Shown in pieces: positions 10,663 to 12,174 of a stretch of 12,174 bases of DNA. The stretch lies in assembly GCA_026986085.1 (NCBI GenBank), contig JALSPE010000072.1, forward strand, positions 1 to 12,174. Direction: 5' to 3'. Each line of letters starts with the position of its first letter. The stretch's first letter is position 1. The position numbers were made by a program, and so were the translations under genes. Below the pieces are notes generated by a model. It ran no database searches. It was given only the letters and a program-made list of their open reading frames with translations, and was not told the DNA's origin. This DNA is from Campylobacteraceae bacterium (GTDB lineage Bacteria; Campylobacterota; Campylobacteria; Campylobacterales; Sulfurovaceae).

Positions 10663-12174
10663 ATGGAATATAACAGTGAAACAAAAAAGAGAAAAAAAGG
10701 CTCTAAATCAAGCTCTAGCGAAGTATCTTCTACAATTGAGATGGCAAAAAAGCTTGGAATTACTAAGAGTAAAGATAAATCAAAAGAAGAAAAACATAAT
10801 AATGACATTTTAAGATTAGAATCCCTTTTAGATAAAAAAGAGTCCAAAAAGAAGAAAAAGAGTAAAAAATCTAATAAAAAAGTAAAAAAAGATAAAAATA
10901 GTGTTGTTAAGTTAGATAGTGATGATTTAACAAGATTAGTAGAACTTCTATTAGATAACAGTAACAAAGAGTTAGTGCAAAAAATAGTAAAAGAGAAGCT
11001 ATGTATAGATGAAAGTGGGAATAGAAGCAGAGATAAAAAAGTTCAAGAGTTTTTAGATTATATTGAAGATGATAGTTTAGAATCATCAGATGAGAATAGA
11101 GCTAATACTCCTGATTCCATAGAAAATTTAAACAATACAAATGAGAATAAGCAAGAAGAGTCTTTAATTGATGATAGTGAATTAGAGGCACTTATCCAAG
11201 CTAGTAGAAAAGAGGTTGAAGAAGAGTTTGCGAGAAAAAAGGCCCAAGAAGAGCAAAAAGAGTTAGCTAGAAGAAGAGAAGAAGAGGAGCAAAGAGCAAA
11301 AGAGCCTGTCACTAAAGATAATTTAGACAAAGAGGGTATTGATAGTCCCAAAGAAGATGTGTCAAATTTAACTCAAGAGCAAAATAATATAAAAGAGGTA
11401 GCTACAAGCAGCAGTGAAATTGCAGAATTAAACTCTATAATATCTGAAAATAGAGTAATAAGTGAAAATAGCAAAGAAGATAATCAAAATTTAAAAGATG
11501 ACGAGCTTCAAAAAAGCCAAGAGTTTAATGAAGAGGAAAAAATTGAACTTGAAGCTACTAAAGAAGAAGCATCCACTCAAAAGCCTGAAGAAAGTAAAGA
11601 GGAGACAAGTAGTGAAAATGCTGAACTTTTAGCAATATTAGAGGGTGTTGATAGTAGCGATAACAAAGAAGAGAAACAAAAGTTAAATTTAAAAGATGAA
11701 GAGCTCCAAAAAAGCCAAGAGTTTAATGAAGAGGAACAAATTGAACTTGAAGCTACTAAAGAAGAAGCATCCACTCAAAAGCCTGAAGAAAGTAAAGAGG
11801 AGACAAGTAGTGAAAATGCTGAACTTTTAGCAATATTAGAGGGTATTGATAGTAACGATAGCAAAGAAGAGGATACTCTTAAAGAGAGTGAAGAGGTAGA
11901 TAGTTCAGAGTTACTCTCTTTAATGGGAACTTATGAGGGCAAGGAGAAAGAGGTTGTTAGTAGCAAAAAAAATGAAAAAGATAATAGTATAGATAAAGAT
12001 ACAGAAGAGTTATTAAGTTTAATTCAAAGCGATGATGATAAGAGTATAAATGAAGAAGAACTTGATAATGCAATAGTAGATGATAGTAGCATATCAACTA
12101 AAGAGGTTTTTATTGGGGATAGTTACAACGAGTCATCAAAATATTTTGATGATGAAGATGAAGAGATAGAGAAG
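10663..12174 (+). CDS. Large acidic, repeat-containing, probably disordered protein (3' end outside window)
   Basis: This frame is open for 504 codons from ATG 10663 to the window end and has no stop. A GGAG ribosome site and a candidate -10 support the start, and coding runs opposite to the short antisense ORFs. The N-terminal ~80 residues are very lysine-rich (KKRKKGSK near 8-15; KKKKKSKKSNKKVKKDKN at 62-79). A short helical segment (85-114) and a charged coiled-coil-like stretch (about 172-215) follow. From there on the chain is dominated by Glu, Asp, Ser, Asn and Lys, almost without aromatic residues. A 66-residue unit starts at residue 276 and is repeated from 342. A short E-L-L-x-[IL]-[ILM] type motif recurs throughout. 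No signal peptide or membrane segment is visible. I do not recognise a family. In H. pylori a ComM/YifB-type ATPase gene follows def, and it could lie beyond the window. Confidence 0.85.
   Translation, partial: MEYNSETKKRKKGSKSSSSEVSSTIEMAKKLGITKSKDKSKEEKHNNDILRLESLLDKKESKKKKKSKKSNKKVKKDKNSVVKLDSDDLTRLVELLLDNSNKELVQKIVKEKLCIDESGNRSRDKKVQEFLDYIEDDSLESSDENRANTPDSIENLNNTNENKQEESLIDDSELEALIQASRKEVEEEFARKKAQEEQKELARRREEEEQRAKEPVTKDNLDKEGIDSPKEDVSNLTQEQNNIKEVATSSSEIAELNSIISENRVISENSKEDNQNLKDDELQKSQEFNEEEKIELEATKEEASTQKPEESKEETSSENAELLAILEGVDSSDNKEEKQKLNLKDEELQKSQEFNEEEQIELEATKEEASTQKPEESKEETSSENAELLAILEGIDSNDSKEEDTLKESEEVDSSELLSLMGTYEGKEKEVVSSKKNEKDNSIDKDTEELLSLIQSDDDKSINEEELDNAIVDDSSISTKEVFIGDSYNESSKYFDDEDEEIEK
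11488..11873 (+). repeat. 198-bp in-frame tandem duplication
   Basis: Bases 11488-11675 and 11686-11873 align without gaps over 188 positions with about six differences. The period is 198 bases (66 codons), so the frame is kept. Most of the differences change the residue conservatively (D/E, K/Q, V/I, S/N). This is a recent duplication and a likely site of copy-number variation between strains. Confidence 0.9.

Noticed and set aside
10845..10900. A-rich runs in the lysine-rich region as a phase-variation tract
   Set aside because: The longest uninterrupted run is about seven A, which is common in this AT-rich genome and weaker than typical phase-variable tracts.
10620..11774. Three - strand Ser/Phe/Leu-rich ORFs (115, 97 and 65 codons)
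   Set aside because: They are complements of the Glu/Lys/Asp-rich acidic gene: GAA, AAA and GAT codons read backwards give TTC, TTT and ATC. No start signals support them.
1..12174. CRISPR array, insertion sequence, phage or defence island
   Set aside because: No regularly spaced short repeats, transposase, integrase or toxin-antitoxin signatures were seen; the gene content is mainly housekeeping.

Overview
The window looks like chromosomal DNA of a Campylobacterota (former Epsilonproteobacteria), probably a free-living Sulfurimonas/Sulfurovum-like relative rather than Helicobacter or Campylobacter. The grounds are very AT-rich intergenic DNA, promoters with a clear TATAAT-like -10 and no obvious -35, the trigger factor-clpP-def order and the speE-coaE order that I recall from Helicobacter pylori, and a divergent H. 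pylori-type SpeE. The genus assignment is inference.

Layout. Bases 2-58 hold the last 18 codons of a + strand gene, apparently ending in a membrane helix. On the - strand, 256-1119 encodes a lipoprotein built from eight 23-residue Y-x-T-V-T-K repeats, with a terminator just after it and a GC-rich 15-bp hairpin plus a 21-bp tandem repeat upstream. A tRNA-Val(GAC) follows (1400-1475, -). Then comes a long - strand block in two tightly packed groups. In transcription order they are nrdA, a small exosortase-family gene (xrt) and murB (7264 to 3611), and speE-like, coaE and dapF (3536 to 1596). Neighbouring genes overlap by 1-14 bases, and xrt and murB both appear to start at TTG.

A 339-bp AT-rich divergent region separates nrdA from the + strand half: a HU-family protein (7604-7879), trigger factor (8023-9339), clpP (9467-10048), def (10050-10565), and an unfinished ORF from 10663 to the window end. 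That ORF encodes a lysine-rich N-terminus followed by a very acidic, apparently disordered region with a recent 198-bp in-frame tandem duplication.

How the genes fit together. The + strand cluster handles nascent proteins: chaperoning (trigger factor), deformylation (Def) and degradation (ClpP). The - strand block combines dNTP synthesis (NrdA), cell-wall precursor synthesis (MurB, DapF), coenzyme A synthesis (CoaE) and polyamine metabolism (SpeE-like). The gene that does not fit is the exosortase, a membrane transpeptidase-type enzyme with no visible substrate here. Most of the window is ordinary housekeeping DNA. The parts worth a second look are the acidic repeat protein, the orphan exosortase, the repeat lipoprotein and its upstream region, and the shortened SpeE. 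I found no CRISPR array, insertion sequence, phage gene or recognisable defence system.
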